Under the pieces are notes generated by a model. The model did no database searches. It saw only the letters and a program-made list of their open reading frames with translations, and was not told the DNA's origin. From an uncultured Oscillospiraceae bacterium (GTDB lineage Bacteria > Bacillota > Clostridia > Oscillospirales > Oscillospiraceae), in assembly GCA_934661735.1 (NCBI GenBank), contig CAKUJN010000001.1, forward strand, positions 13,494-77,493: a stretch of DNA of 64,000 nucleotides, given 5' to 3'. Each line of letters starts with the position of its first letter. Position 1 is the first letter of the stretch. Shown in pieces: positions 42,777 through 50,255 of this stretch. The translations under genes and the position numbers were made by a program.

Positions 42777-42938
42777 TTATTCCTTGATTCTGTATTCGAA
42801 ATTTTCAAAAACCAGACGCATGCCCTCCCGAATCCCGTCCGGCAGCAGGGCCAGCGCCGTGCGGCTCTCCTCGCCGCAGTCCGATACCAGCACCGCGTAA
42901 TCGCCGTCAATTTCGCGCACCGTGCGTTCAAACGTCAT
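42777..42938 (-). CDS. Small DUF3006-like protein
   Basis: A 53-residue protein reading MTFERTVREIDGDYAVLVSD at its start and LLPDGIREGMRLVFEN later. The pattern (short beta strands, DGDYAVL, then LP-x-G-x-x-EGM) matches DUF3006, a small beta-barrel-like domain of unknown function common in Firmicutes. An AGGAGGCTG site precedes the ATG. It is probably co-transcribed with the Dabb gene downstream. It diverges from the cytidylate-kinase-like gene. Confidence 0.8.
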   Translation of the reverse strand: MTFERTVREIDGDYAVLVSDCGEESRTALALLPDGIREGMRLVFENFEYRIKE

Positions 42939-43027
42939 TTTTTCAGCCTCCTTTGTCTGTACACCAGTGTATCATATTTCACCCGCCCGCGCACCTGTTT
43001 TTTCGCCGGCGGCGGACGCATTTTTTA

Positions 43028-43056
43028 TTGTTTTTTCGCGCCGTTTGCTGTATAAT
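43028..43056 (+). promoter_or_regulatory. Promoter for the cytidylate-kinase-like gene
   Basis: TTGTTT (43028-43033), 17 bases, TATAAT (43051-43056), 32 bases before the ATG. Confidence 0.7.
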
Positions 43057-43087
43057 ACAGGCAATCAGAAAAAGGAGGGGCATTCCC

Positions 43088-43693
43088 ATGACCAACAAAG
43101 TCATTACCATTAGCCGTATGTTCGGCAGCGGCGGCCGGACGATCGGCAAAGCTGTCGCCGAGCGCCTTGGCATCCCCTACTATGACAAGGAGCTGGTCGA
43201 CGCCGTCGCAAAGGAGAGCGGCTTCTCACACGAATTCATTGAGGAAATCGGCGAATACGCCTCCGTTACCAGCAGCTTTCTGTTCAATATCGCGGTTTCC
43301 GCGCACCCCATGGGCCTGATCGACACCATGTCCGTCTCAGATAAGCTGTACGTCTGCCAGACCAACGTCATCCGCGATCTGGCCGACAAGGGGCCGTGCG
43401 TCATCGTCGGCCGCTGCGCCGATTACATTCTGCACGATCGTCCCGACTGCCTGCACATCTTCATCCATGCGGACAACCCGCACCGTGCAAAGCGCGTACT
43501 TGAGCGCTACGGCGAGACGAACCAGCCGATTGCAAAGCGCCTTCAGGAGAAGGACAGCAAGCGCAAGGTCTATTACAAGCACTACACCAACCGCAACTGG
43601 GGCGAGGCGCAGAACTACGACATCTGCCTCGACAGCGGCAAGCTCGGCGTGGACAAGTGTGTGGACTTCATCTGCGACATCGCGGAAATGTAA
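43088..43693 (+). CDS. Cytidylate kinase-like family protein
   Basis: A 201-residue P-loop kinase of the cytidylate-kinase-2 family. Opening TNKVITISRMFGSGGRTIGK contains a loop (RMFGSGGRTIG) in place of the standard GxxGxGK(S/T); this form is characteristic of the family. YYDKELVDAVAKESGFS, VIVGRCADYIL and RVLERYGETN follow. Bona fide CMP kinase activity is not assured, and an authentic cmk probably exists elsewhere. The start with GGAGGGG site is at 43088; an upstream in-frame extension to 42953 lies across the promoter and is rejected. Monocistronic, with its own terminator. Confidence 0.9.
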   Translation: MTNKVITISRMFGSGGRTIGKAVAERLGIPYYDKELVDAVAKESGFSHEFIEEIGEYASVTSSFLFNIAVSAHPMGLIDTMSVSDKLYVCQTNVIRDLADKGPCVIVGRCADYILHDRPDCLHIFIHADNPHRAKRVLERYGETNQPIAKRLQEKDSKRKVYYKHYTNRNWGEAQNYDICLDSGKLGVDKCVDFICDIAEM

Positions 43694-43703
43694 TACAGCC
43701 GAT

Positions 43704-43735
43704 GCGGCCGGAGCATTGCTCCGGCCGCGTTTTTT
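43704..43735 (+). terminator. Terminator after the cytidylate-kinase-like gene
   Basis: GCGGCCGGAGC pairs with GCTCCGGCCGC around ATT, followed by GTTTTTT. Confidence 0.92.
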
Positions 43736-44176
43736 CTATTTCAGAAGCCCGTCCGACTGCGACTCGCCGTACACGGCGATGCCGTTTTCCAGCAGGAGCT
43801 GCGCGCACACGCCATAGCCCTCGCAGAGCGTCCCGCTGAATGTGCCGTCATAGATCGCGCCCGCGCCGCAGCTGGGGCTGCGCTCCTTCAGAACCGCCGC
43901 CTCGCAGCCGAAAAGCTGCGCCAGCCGGAGCGTTTCCTCCGCGCCGCGCCGGTACTGCTCCGTCACATCGCGGCCGTCCTTCGCCACAACGCGCTCCGCG
44001 CGCCGTTCGGCGGGCGGGCGCGGCGTTGTCAGTCCGCCCAGCTGTTCGGGGCATACGGGGATCAGCTGATACCGCTCTGCCAGTGCCTCCGCCGCCTGAA
44101 CGGCCCTGCTTTCCCCGTCATAGCGGCAGCGCACGCCCAGCAGGCACGCGCTGATCAGAAGCGGTTGTTTCGTCAT
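43736..44176 (-). CDS. DUF523 domain-containing protein
   Basis: A 146-residue DUF523 (YbbK-like) protein: LLISACLLGVRCRYDGESR at the N-terminus, VCPEQLGGLTTPRPPAER in the middle, and VLKERSPSCGAGAIYDGTF in the C-terminal half. The cysteines in ACLLG-x-x-C, VCPEQ and SPSCG are conserved in the family and suggest metal or cluster binding, but no function is known. Its ATG overlaps the stop of the NUDIX gene (ATGA). In-frame sequence further upstream belongs to the NUDIX gene and is not part of it. Confidence 0.88.
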   Translation of the reverse strand: MTKQPLLISACLLGVRCRYDGESRAVQAAEALAERYQLIPVCPEQLGGLTTPRPPAERRAERVVAKDGRDVTEQYRRGAEETLRLAQLFGCEAAVLKERSPSCGAGAIYDGTFSGTLCEGYGVCAQLLLENGIAVYGESQSDGLLK

Positions 44177-44640
44177 CGCAGCTTCCTCCCGTCCAATACG
44201 GCCTCGCACAGCCGCTCGCCCGTATAGCACAGCTTGAGCGAGAAAAACGGCCGCCTCTGCTCCATCAGATCCAGAAAAATCCGGTCGCCCTCCCACGCGG
44301 GCAGCTTCCGCACCGCGTCCTTTCCAATCCATTCCAGTACGCCCTCGTCGCATTCGCGCAGCGTGCCGTCAAAGCGCTCGCAGTGGAACAGGTGCATGTA
44401 TTCCGTCGGCCAGACGTCCGAAACAAACGTCACCAGCCCGCAATAGCGCCATTCGCGCATCGTCAGACCCGTTTCCTCGTACACCTCGCGCAGCGCGCAG
44501 TCCTCAGGGCTTTCCCTGTCCTCAAATTTTCCGCCGATGCCGATCCACTTGTCGCGGTTTTCGTCGTTCTCCTTTTTGACGCGGTGCAGCATCAGATATT
44601 GCCCGTCCCGCTCCAGATAGCAAAGCGTCGTGTTCTTCAT
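44173..44640 (-). CDS. NUDIX hydrolase (8-oxo-dGTP diphosphatase-like)
   Basis: A 155-residue NUDIX hydrolase. The box is GGKFEDRESPEDCALREVYE plus ETG, which fits GX5EX7REUXEEXGU at about residues 37-59. The KNTTLCYLERDGQYLMLHRVKKEND start resembles MutT/YtkD-type 8-oxo-dGTP diphosphatases, which cleanse oxidised nucleotides; the exact substrate is uncertain. An AGGAGGACAG site precedes the ATG. It is upstream of, and overlaps, the DUF523 gene. Confidence 0.88.
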   Translation of the reverse strand: MKNTTLCYLERDGQYLMLHRVKKENDENRDKWIGIGGKFEDRESPEDCALREVYEETGLTMREWRYCGLVTFVSDVWPTEYMHLFHCERFDGTLRECDEGVLEWIGKDAVRKLPAWEGDRIFLDLMEQRRPFFSLKLCYTGERLCEAVLDGRKLR

Positions 44641-44853
44641 AATCTGTCCTCCTCTGCGGCGGCCTGTGTGCCTCTTATTCTATCAGCTTTGGCGGAAAAA
44701 GCAAATTCTCCGGCATTTTCGGCACATCCGCCAAGTGCCGCACCGCATTTTTGTCTGATCTTACAGTGCTAAAGTCTGACAACATCTGCTATAATATCTG
44801 TAATCGGTCACGATGCGTCCAATCCACTTTTATGGCCGCACCGTGATACAAAA

Positions 44854-44963
44854 AAGGAGGTTATACCATTTCCGCAGGACTTGCGGTGCGGCATTGTGGA
44901 GACATGCCGTAATGCAGCCGTCTTGCCCGACGGCTGTGAGAGAGCGCATTGCGGATGCAGCGC
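44854..44963 (+). promoter_or_regulatory. Structured leader with an orphan Shine-Dalgarno, upstream of the sugar ATPase
   Basis: AAAGGAGGTT (44854-44862) is a perfect ribosome-binding site, but seven bases on the codon is ATT (44868), not ATG. Reading from it gives 14 codons to a TAA at 44910-44912. Four hairpins follow in a row: CCGCA/TGCGG (44872-44886), CGGCAT/ATGCCG (44889-44909), CAGCCGTC/GACGGCTG (44915-44936) and GCGC/GCGC (44944-44963). The ATPase ATG at 44982 itself has only a weak site. The remaining upstream sequence (44641-44853) holds a TATAAT at 44790 without a clear -35 and no gene. Confidence 0.45.
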
Positions 44964-44981
44964 TGTCAGAGTCAGTCAATT

Positions 44982-46169
44982 ATGGCAGAAGTACGTTTAG
45001 TCAATGTAAAGAAGATTTATCCCTTCGTCAGCGGAGAAGAGAAGAAAAAGAAGAAGAAAAAGGCCGACGATGAGCCGCAGAAGGAAAAGGCCAATCTCCA
45101 GATTACGGACAAGGGCGTCGTTGCGGTTCAGGAGTTCAATCTGGACATCGCCGACAAGGAATTCATCGTTCTGGTCGGTCCGTCCGGCTGCGGCAAGTCC
45201 ACAACGCTGCGCATGATCGCAGGCCTTGAGGAAATCACCGAGGGCGAGCTGTACATCGGCGACAAGCTGATGAACGACGTCGCGCCCAAGGACCGCGATA
45301 TCGCGATGGTTTTCCAGAACTACGCTCTGTATCCGCATATGACCGTTTATGATAACATGGCTTTCTCGCTGAAGCTGAAAAAGACGCCGAAGGCCGAAAT
45401 CGACCGCAAGGTCAGGGAAGCCGCCGAGATTCTGGATATCACCCAGTACCTCAACCGCAAGCCCAAGGCTCTGTCCGGCGGTCAGAGACAGCGTGTCGCC
45501 ATCGGCCGCGCCATCGTCCGCAACCCCAAGGTGTTCCTGATGGACGAGCCGCTGTCCAACCTGGACGCGAAGCTCCGCAACCAGATGCGTGCGGAGATCA
45601 TCAAGCTGCGTGAGAAGATCGACACCACGTTTGTCTACGTCACCCACGATCAGGTCGAGGCCATGACGCTGGGCGACCGCATCGTCATCATGCGCGACGG
45701 CTTTATCCAGCAGATCGGCACCCCGCAGGAGGTTTTCAACCATCCGGCAAATCTGTTCGTTGCCGGCTTCATCGGCACGCCGCAGATGAACTTCTTCGAC
45801 GCCACCCTTACGAAGAAGGGCGACAAGTACGTCGCCACCGTTCAGGGCCACGACTTTGAGCTGCCCGAGGACAAGCAGGCCGCGCTCAAGAGCATGGACA
45901 GCGTTCCCACCGAAATCACGGTCGGCGTTCGTCCGGTTCACGTCCACCTGTCGCAGGAGGGCATCGACGCCACCGTCGATGTCTCCGAGCTGATGGGCTC
46001 CGAGCTGCATCTGCATGTCAACTCCAACGGCAAGGACGTCGTCATCGTGGTTCCCACCACCGATATCGACATCGCCACGGTCCATGGCGGCCACAAGGCT
46101 GTCAAGTACAGCTTCCGTCCCGAGCTGATGCACTTCTTCAGCAAGGAAACGGAGAAGAATCTGTTCTGA
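44982..46169 (+). CDS. Carbohydrate ABC transporter ATP-binding protein (MsmX/UgpC-like)
   Basis: A 395-residue ABC ATPase of the MsmX/UgpC/MalK type. Walker [11 protein letters not shown]-loop [16 protein letters not shown], signature [15 protein letters not shown], Walker [14 protein letters not shown], and a C-terminal TOBE-like regulatory domain from about residue 285. An unusual Lys/Glu-rich insert ([18 protein letters not shown], about residues 18-36) interrupts the first beta strands before [11 protein letters not shown]. MsmX-type ATPases serve several sugar importers in trans. The sugar importer at 55-58.8 kb has no ATPase, so this gene is a candidate partner. Translation starts at 44982 with a weak ribosome site. 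Confidence 0.93.
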   Translation: MAEVRLVNVKKIYPFVSGEEKKKKKKKADDEPQKEKANLQITDKGVVAVQEFNLDIADKEFIVLVGPSGCGKSTTLRMIAGLEEITEGELYIGDKLMNDVAPKDRDIAMVFQNYALYPHMTVYDNMAFSLKLKKTPKAEIDRKVREAAEILDITQYLNRKPKALSGGQRQRVAIGRAIVRNPKVFLMDEPLSNLDAKLRNQMRAEIIKLREKIDTTFVYVTHDQVEAMTLGDRIVIMRDGFIQQIGTPQEVFNHPANLFVAGFIGTPQMNFFDATLTKKGDKYVATVQGHDFELPEDKQAALKSMDSVPTEITVGVRPVHVHLSQEGIDATVDVSELMGSELHLHVNSNGKDVVIVVPTTDIDIATVHGGHKAVKYSFRPELMHFFSKETEKNLF

Positions 46170-46180
46170 TTTCATACATA

Positions 46181-46213
46181 TTTGCGGGAGCCGTCCGGCT
46201 CCCGCAAATTTTT
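46181..46213 (+). terminator. Terminator after the sugar ATPase gene
   Basis: TTTGCGGGAGCC pairs with GGCTCCCGCAAA around GTCC, then TTTTT. It is followed by about 120 bases of T-tract/CGCG low-complexity sequence (46213-46330) with a GATTTTTT-G-AAAAAATC palindrome near 46250 and no gene. Confidence 0.92.
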
Positions 46214-46332
46214 CATGCTTTTTCGCGTGTTTTTTCGCAAAATCCCGCGATTTTTTGAAAAAATCCCGCCATTTTTCGCGAATTTTTCCCGCTTTTTTCG
46301 CGCGATTCCGCCGCTGACGGCGTTTTTTCCTC

Positions 46333-46361
46333 TTGCAATCCGGCGCGCGTTGGCATATACT
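46333..46361 (+). promoter_or_regulatory. Promoter of the glycerol-3-phosphate operon
   Basis: TTGCAA (46333-46338), 17 bases, TATACT (46356-46361), about 90 bases before the first gene; the leader terminator lies in between. Confidence 0.7.
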
Positions 46362-46390
46362 GAATACAAGGCATTTTTTGTTGAGATTTT

Positions 46391-46434
46391 GAGTGTAGCA
46401 AACAGCGCCTGCTGTTTTGCTGCGCTCATTTTTT
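46391..46434 (+). terminator. Leader terminator upstream of glpA, probable GlpP target
   Basis: GAGTGTAGCAAACAG pairs with CTGTTTTGCTGCGCTC (two G-T pairs and one bulged T) around CGCC(T), followed by ATTTTTT, between promoter and glpA start. A terminator ahead of the first gene needs antitermination to express the operon; glpP, which encodes a known G3P-responsive antiterminator, is the fourth gene of this operon. Confidence 0.75.
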
Positions 46435-46449
46435 GTATGGAGTGATTTT

Positions 46450-47889
46450 ATGTACGATGTCATCATCATCGGCTGCGGCGTAATCGGCGCGGCCTGCGCG
46501 CACGCCCTGTCGCGGTACGACCTGTCGGTCTGCGTGCTGGAAAAAAGCAGCGACGTGGCAAACGGCACAACCAAGGCCAATTCCGCCATTGTCCACGCGG
46601 GCTATGACCCGCACCCCGGCACGCAGATGGCGCGCCTGAACGTGGAGGGCAGCCGCCTGATGGGCGGGCTGTGCGAAAGGCTGGACGTGCCGTTCCGCCG
46701 CGTGGGGAGCCACGTTCTGGCGTTTACGCCGGAGGATATGGAAATGCTGCGCACGCTTTACAGCCGCGGCACGGCAAACGGCGTGCCCGAGCTGCGCCTG
46801 CTGACCGGCGACGAGGCGCGCGCCATGGAGCCGAGCCTGTCCGAAAGCGTCTGCGGCTCGCTGTGGGCGCCGACGGCCGGCATCATCTCCCCGTGGGAGC
46901 TGACGCTGGCGCTGATTGAAACGGCGGTCCGCAACGGGACGGAGCTGCATCTCAACGCACCTGTCACGGCGCTGGAGCGGCATGACGGCGCTTTTGCCGC
47001 CGTCACGTCAAAGGGGAAGTTCCGTGCGAAATACGTTCTGAACGCCGCGGGTGTCCATTGTGAGCAGATCGCCGCCATGCTGGGTGCGGACGACTTCCGA
47101 ATCCAGCCGAACCGCGGCGAGTATTTCCTGCTGGACAAGTCCGAGGGCACGCGCGTGCATTCGGTCATTTTCCGGTGTCCGAACAAAAACGGCAAGGGCG
47201 TGCTGGTCGCGCCCACCGTCCACGGCAATCTGATTGTCGGCCCGAACGCCGAGAACGTATCCGATCCGGACAACACCGCCAACACCGCCGCCGGACTGGC
47301 CTTCGTGCGGAAGATGGCGATGAAATCCGTGCCGTCGATCGTGTTCCGCGACAACATCCGCAATTTTGCCGGCATCCGCGCCAATCACGCGGAGGACGAT
47401 TTCCTCATCGGCGAAAGCCGGAGCGTCCCGAATCTGTACGAGCTGGCCGGCATCAAAAGCCCCGGGCTTTCCTCCGCACCGGCCATCGCGCAGGATGCGG
47501 TCAGGTGGCTGTCCGGTAAAATGGAGCTGCGAGAGAGAGAACACTATGTCGACACGCGCCGCCGTATCCGCTTTAACGAGCTTTCTCCCGAGGAGAAAAA
47601 CGCGCTCATCCGCGAAAATCCGCTCTACGGCCGCGTGATCTGCCGCTGTGAAACCATAACCGAGGGTGAAATTGTCGCCGCGATTCACTCGCCCGTCCCG
47701 CCCACCACCATCAACGGCGTCAAGCGCCGCGTCGGCGCGGGCATGGGCCGCTGTCAGGGCGGCTTCTGCGGCCCGCGCGTACAGGAGATTCTGGCGCGGG
47801 AGCTTGGCGTGACGATGGATGCGATTGAAATGGATCAGGCCGGAACGTATATTCTGACCGGCGAAACGAAGGGAGGCGCGCGGAAATGA
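46450..47889 (+). CDS. Glycerol-3-phosphate dehydrogenase-like FAD oxidoreductase with BFD-type domain
   Basis: A 479-residue FAD-dependent oxidoreductase like anaerobic GlpA, likely oxidising glycerol-3-phosphate to dihydroxyacetone phosphate. FAD motif VIIIGCGVIGAACAHALSRYD at the N-terminus and a DAO fold (NAAGVHCEQIA, RPNRGEYFLL-like QPNRGEYFLL). The C-terminal BFD-like [2Fe-2S] domain has CRCETITEGEI and GRCQGGFC. The start at 46450 has a TGGAGTG site and directly begins the FAD fold. The ATGA overlap with the next gene indicates coupling. In clostridia this protein forms a module with the next two genes. Confidence 0.88.
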   Translation: MYDVIIIGCGVIGAACAHALSRYDLSVCVLEKSSDVANGTTKANSAIVHAGYDPHPGTQMARLNVEGSRLMGGLCERLDVPFRRVGSHVLAFTPEDMEMLRTLYSRGTANGVPELRLLTGDEARAMEPSLSESVCGSLWAPTAGIISPWELTLALIETAVRNGTELHLNAPVTALERHDGAFAAVTSKGKFRAKYVLNAAGVHCEQIAAMLGADDFRIQPNRGEYFLLDKSEGTRVHSVIFRCPNKNGKGVLVAPTVHGNLIVGPNAENVSDPDNTANTAAGLAFVRKMAMKSVPSIVFRDNIRNFAGIRANHAEDDFLIGESRSVPNLYELAGIKSPGLSSAPAIAQDAVRWLSGKMELREREHYVDTRRRIRFNELSPEEKNALIRENPLYGRVICRCETITEGEIVAAIHSPVPPTTINGVKRRVGAGMGRCQGGFCGPRVQEILARELGVTMDAIEMDQAGTYILTGETKGGARK

Positions 47890-49151
47890 AAACCTGTCAG
47901 CTTGCCATCATCGGCGGCGGCCCCGCCGGACTTGCGGCCGCATGCGCCGCGTATGACGCCGGACTGCGCGATATTCTGATTCTGGAGCGGGACCGCGAGC
48001 TCGGCGGCATTCTCAACCAGTGCATCCACAACGGATTCGGCCTGCACCACTTCAAGGAGGAACTGACCGGTCCGGAATACGCCGGACGGTTTATCGAGCT
48101 GCTGAAAAAGACGTCGGTGCGCGTCCTGTCTGACACGATGGTGCTGGACGTTTCGCCCGAGCGCGTCATTCACTGCGTCAACACGACCGACGGCTATCAG
48201 CAGATCGGCGCGCAGGCCGTCATTCTGGCCATGGGCTGCCGCGAGCGCACGCGCGGCGCAATCTCCATCCCCGGCACGCGCTGCTCCGGCATCTTTACCG
48301 CGGGCGCGGCACAGCGCTATGTGAACATTGAGGGCTATATGGTCGGCCGCCGGATCGTCATCCTCGGATCGGGCGACATCGGCCTGATCATGGCGCGGCG
48401 CATGACGCTGGAGGGCGCGAAGGTGCTGGCCTGCGTCGAGCTGATGCCCTATTCCTCGGGCCTCAACCGGAACATTGTGCAGTGCCTGCACGATTTTGAC
48501 ATTCCGCTGTATCTCAGCCACACCATCACCGATATTCAGGGCAAAGACCGGCTTGAGCGCGTCGTCGTCTCACAGGTTGGTCCCGACCGCCGCCCCGTCG
48601 CCGGAACCGAGCGCGTGTTTGAATGCGACACGCTTCTGCTGTCGGTCGGTCTGATCCCCGAAAACGAGCTGACGCGCAAGGCCGGCATCGAGATCGACCG
48701 CCGCACGAACGGCCCCGCCGTGTATGAAAACATGCAGACTGCCGTCTCCGGCATTTTCGCCTGCGGCAATGTGGTGCATGTGCACGATCTGGTCGATTTT
48801 GTCACAGCCGAGGCCGAAAAGGCCGGCCGCGGCGCGGCGGAATACGTTCTGCGCGGCGATGCGGCGCAGGGCCGCACCCTTGCCACGGCCTGCGGCAGCT
48901 GCGTGACCTATACCGTGCCGCAGCGCATCCGCCTGAACGCCATGGGCGAAAAAACGGAGGTTTCGTTCCGTGTCAACCGCAGCTTTTCCGACAGCCGCAT
49001 CCTTGTCACATCGGGCGGCGAAATTGTCGCGAAATTCAACCGGCAGCACATGGCCCCGGGCGAGATGGAGCATATCACGCTGCCGCGGGTGCTGCTGGAG
49101 CGTGCAAAGGACGATACGCTTACCATTTCCTGTGAGGAGGCGGCAAAATGA
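47886..49151 (+). CDS. FAD-dependent pyridine nucleotide-disulfide-type oxidoreductase (GlpB-like partner)
   Basis: A 421-residue flavoprotein. Two dinucleotide-binding motifs are seen: CQLAIIGGGPAGLAAACAAY at the N-terminus and GRRIVILGSGDIGLIMARRM near residue 155. The FAD-binding end segment is SGIFACGNVVHVHDLVDFV, and a CRERTRG-type loop lies near residue 118. It is second in the G3P-oxidising module; in E. coli the equivalent partner is GlpB, though this protein is closer to NADH-oxidase-like flavoproteins and may pass electrons to NAD or ferredoxin. Overlaps at both ends (ATGA). Confidence 0.87.
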   Translation: MKTCQLAIIGGGPAGLAAACAAYDAGLRDILILERDRELGGILNQCIHNGFGLHHFKEELTGPEYAGRFIELLKKTSVRVLSDTMVLDVSPERVIHCVNTTDGYQQIGAQAVILAMGCRERTRGAISIPGTRCSGIFTAGAAQRYVNIEGYMVGRRIVILGSGDIGLIMARRMTLEGAKVLACVELMPYSSGLNRNIVQCLHDFDIPLYLSHTITDIQGKDRLERVVVSQVGPDRRPVAGTERVFECDTLLLSVGLIPENELTRKAGIEIDRRTNGPAVYENMQTAVSGIFACGNVVHVHDLVDFVTAEAEKAGRGAAEYVLRGDAAQGRTLATACGSCVTYTVPQRIRLNAMGEKTEVSFRVNRSFSDSRILVTSGGEIVAKFNRQHMAPGEMEHITLPRVLLERAKDDTLTISCEEAAK

Positions 49152-49492
49152 AAGAGCTGATCTGTATTGTCTGTCCGAACGGCTGCCACTTGAAAGTGGA
49201 CGAGGAAAACGGTTATAATGTAACCGGCAATAAATGCGAGCGCGGCGCCGAATATGGAAAGGCCGAGCTTCTGCATCCGGTGCGCATGGTCACGTCGACC
49301 GTCCGTGTCGAGGGCTGCGGCGTGCGCCGCCTGCCCGTCAAGACCAGCGCCGCCGTGGATAAGGGCCGCGTGTTCGACGTGATGGCGCTGCTGGACGGCG
49401 TGTGCGTCCATGCGCCGGTTCACGCCGGAGACGTCATCGTGCCGCATATTTTCGGCACGGATGTCGATATCATTACCTGCAAGTCCATCTGA
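49148..49492 (+). CDS. DUF1667 domain-containing protein
   Basis: A 114-residue DUF1667 protein: KELICIVCPNGCHLKVDEEN and GNKCERGAEYGKAELLHPVR. The CxxC..C..C pattern (IVCPNGC, KCERG) suggests an iron-sulfur or zinc site. It is always-adjacent in clostridial glpA-like operons and is taken to be a small electron-transfer or assembly partner of the two flavoproteins; this is inference from context. The start overlaps the previous stop (ATGA). Confidence 0.9.
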   Translation: MKELICIVCPNGCHLKVDEENGYNVTGNKCERGAEYGKAELLHPVRMVTSTVRVEGCGVRRLPVKTSAAVDKGRVFDVMALLDGVCVHAPVHAGDVIVPHIFGTDVDIITCKSI

Positions 49493-49518
49493 CCGTACCG
49501 TCTGAAAGGAGCGCTCCC

Positions 49519-50076
49519 ATGTCCATGCCCGATCTGTCCGCATGTCCCGTGATTGCTGCCGTCAAAAACGAAGCGCAGCTGGATACCGCGCTGCGCTCGG
49601 AATGCGAAACCGTTTTTCTGCTGTTCGGCGACATCCTGAACGTTGCGGAGCTGACCGCGCGGACAAAGCGGGGCGGAAAGCATGTGATTGTACACATCGA
49701 CCTGATTGGCGGGCTCAGCGCCCGCGAAATCGCTGTGGATTTTATCGCGCGCACGACGCAGGCCGACGGGATCATCTCCACGCGGCCGCCGCTGATCCGG
49801 CGGGCAAAGGAACTGGGGCTTTTTACGGTGCTGCGCGTGTTTGTGATCGACTCGATGGCGCTGGAAAACATCCGGCGCGACCGCGCGGTTGTCGAGCCGG
49901 ATGTGCTGGAGATTCTGCCCGGCGTCATGCCGGACGTGCTTCGCCGCATCTGCGGCATGACCGCAACGCCGGTCATCGCCGGCGGTCTGCTGTCGCAGAA
50001 ACGGGACGTGCTGGCCGCGCTGGACGCGGGCGCAATCGCCGTGTCCACAACAGACGAGGCGCTTTGGAGCGCATAG
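49519..50076 (+). CDS. glpP: Glycerol-3-phosphate responsive antiterminator GlpP
   Basis: A 185-residue GlpP-family protein with a TIM-barrel-like fold: ACPVIAAVKNEAQLDTAL at the start, VFLLFGDILNVAEL, VHIDLIGGLSAREIAVDF, IISTRPPLIRRAKELGLFTVLRVFVIDS, and PVIAGGLLSQKRDVLAALDAGA at the end. GlpP binds glycerol-3-phosphate and then the leader RNA to prevent termination. The start at 49519 has an AAAGGAG site; a longer in-frame reading overlaps DUF1667 in another frame. As fourth gene of the operon it would regulate its own transcript via the terminator at 46391-46434. Confidence 0.95.
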   Translation: MSMPDLSACPVIAAVKNEAQLDTALRSECETVFLLFGDILNVAELTARTKRGGKHVIVHIDLIGGLSAREIAVDFIARTTQADGIISTRPPLIRRAKELGLFTVLRVFVIDSMALENIRRDRAVVEPDVLEILPGVMPDVLRRICGMTATPVIAGGLLSQKRDVLAALDAGAIAVSTTDEALWSA

Positions 50077-50087
50077 CGTATGAAAAT

Positions 50088-50110
50088 GCCGCCCACAGGG
50101 CGGCGTTTTT
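50088..50110 (+). terminator. Terminator of the glp operon
   Basis: GCCGCCC pairs with GGGCGGC around ACA, followed by GTTTTT, twelve bases past the glpP stop. Confidence 0.85.
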
Positions 50111-50114
50111 GCTG

Positions 50115-50200
50115 TGCTTGCAGGGGCAGACAGAGTCGTCCGCCCCTACAGGGTGCGGAGCAAAATGGGCTGCCGGAGGCCTCTCCGGTGCCAACCGGAC
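50115..50200. repeat. Fragment of the dispersed palindromic repeat (copy D)
   Basis: CAGGGGCAGACAGAGTCGTC followed by CGCCCCTACAGGGTGCGG at about 50130-50155, then GGGCTGCCGGAGGCCTCTCCGGTGCC. This is the GGGGCGGACAGAGTCGTCCGCCCC-type unit seen in copies A and B without the rest of the element. It sits between convergent terminators. Confidence 0.6.
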
Positions 50201-50240
50201 AAAAAAACCGCCCGCCGCGCCATCGGCGCGCTGGGCGGTT
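50201..50240 (-). terminator. Terminator of pepT
   Basis: AACCGCCC pairs with GGGCGGTT and encloses CGCGCC/GGCGCG; on the minus strand TTTTTTT follows. It faces the glp terminator. Confidence 0.88.
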
Positions 50241-50255
50241 TTCCATATCTACAAT

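Noticed and set aside
46182-46445. An 87-codon frame rich in Phe, Pro and Arg between the sugar ATPase and glpA
   Set aside because: It arises from the T-tract/CGCG low-complexity run and crosses a terminator, a promoter and the leader hairpin of the glp operon.
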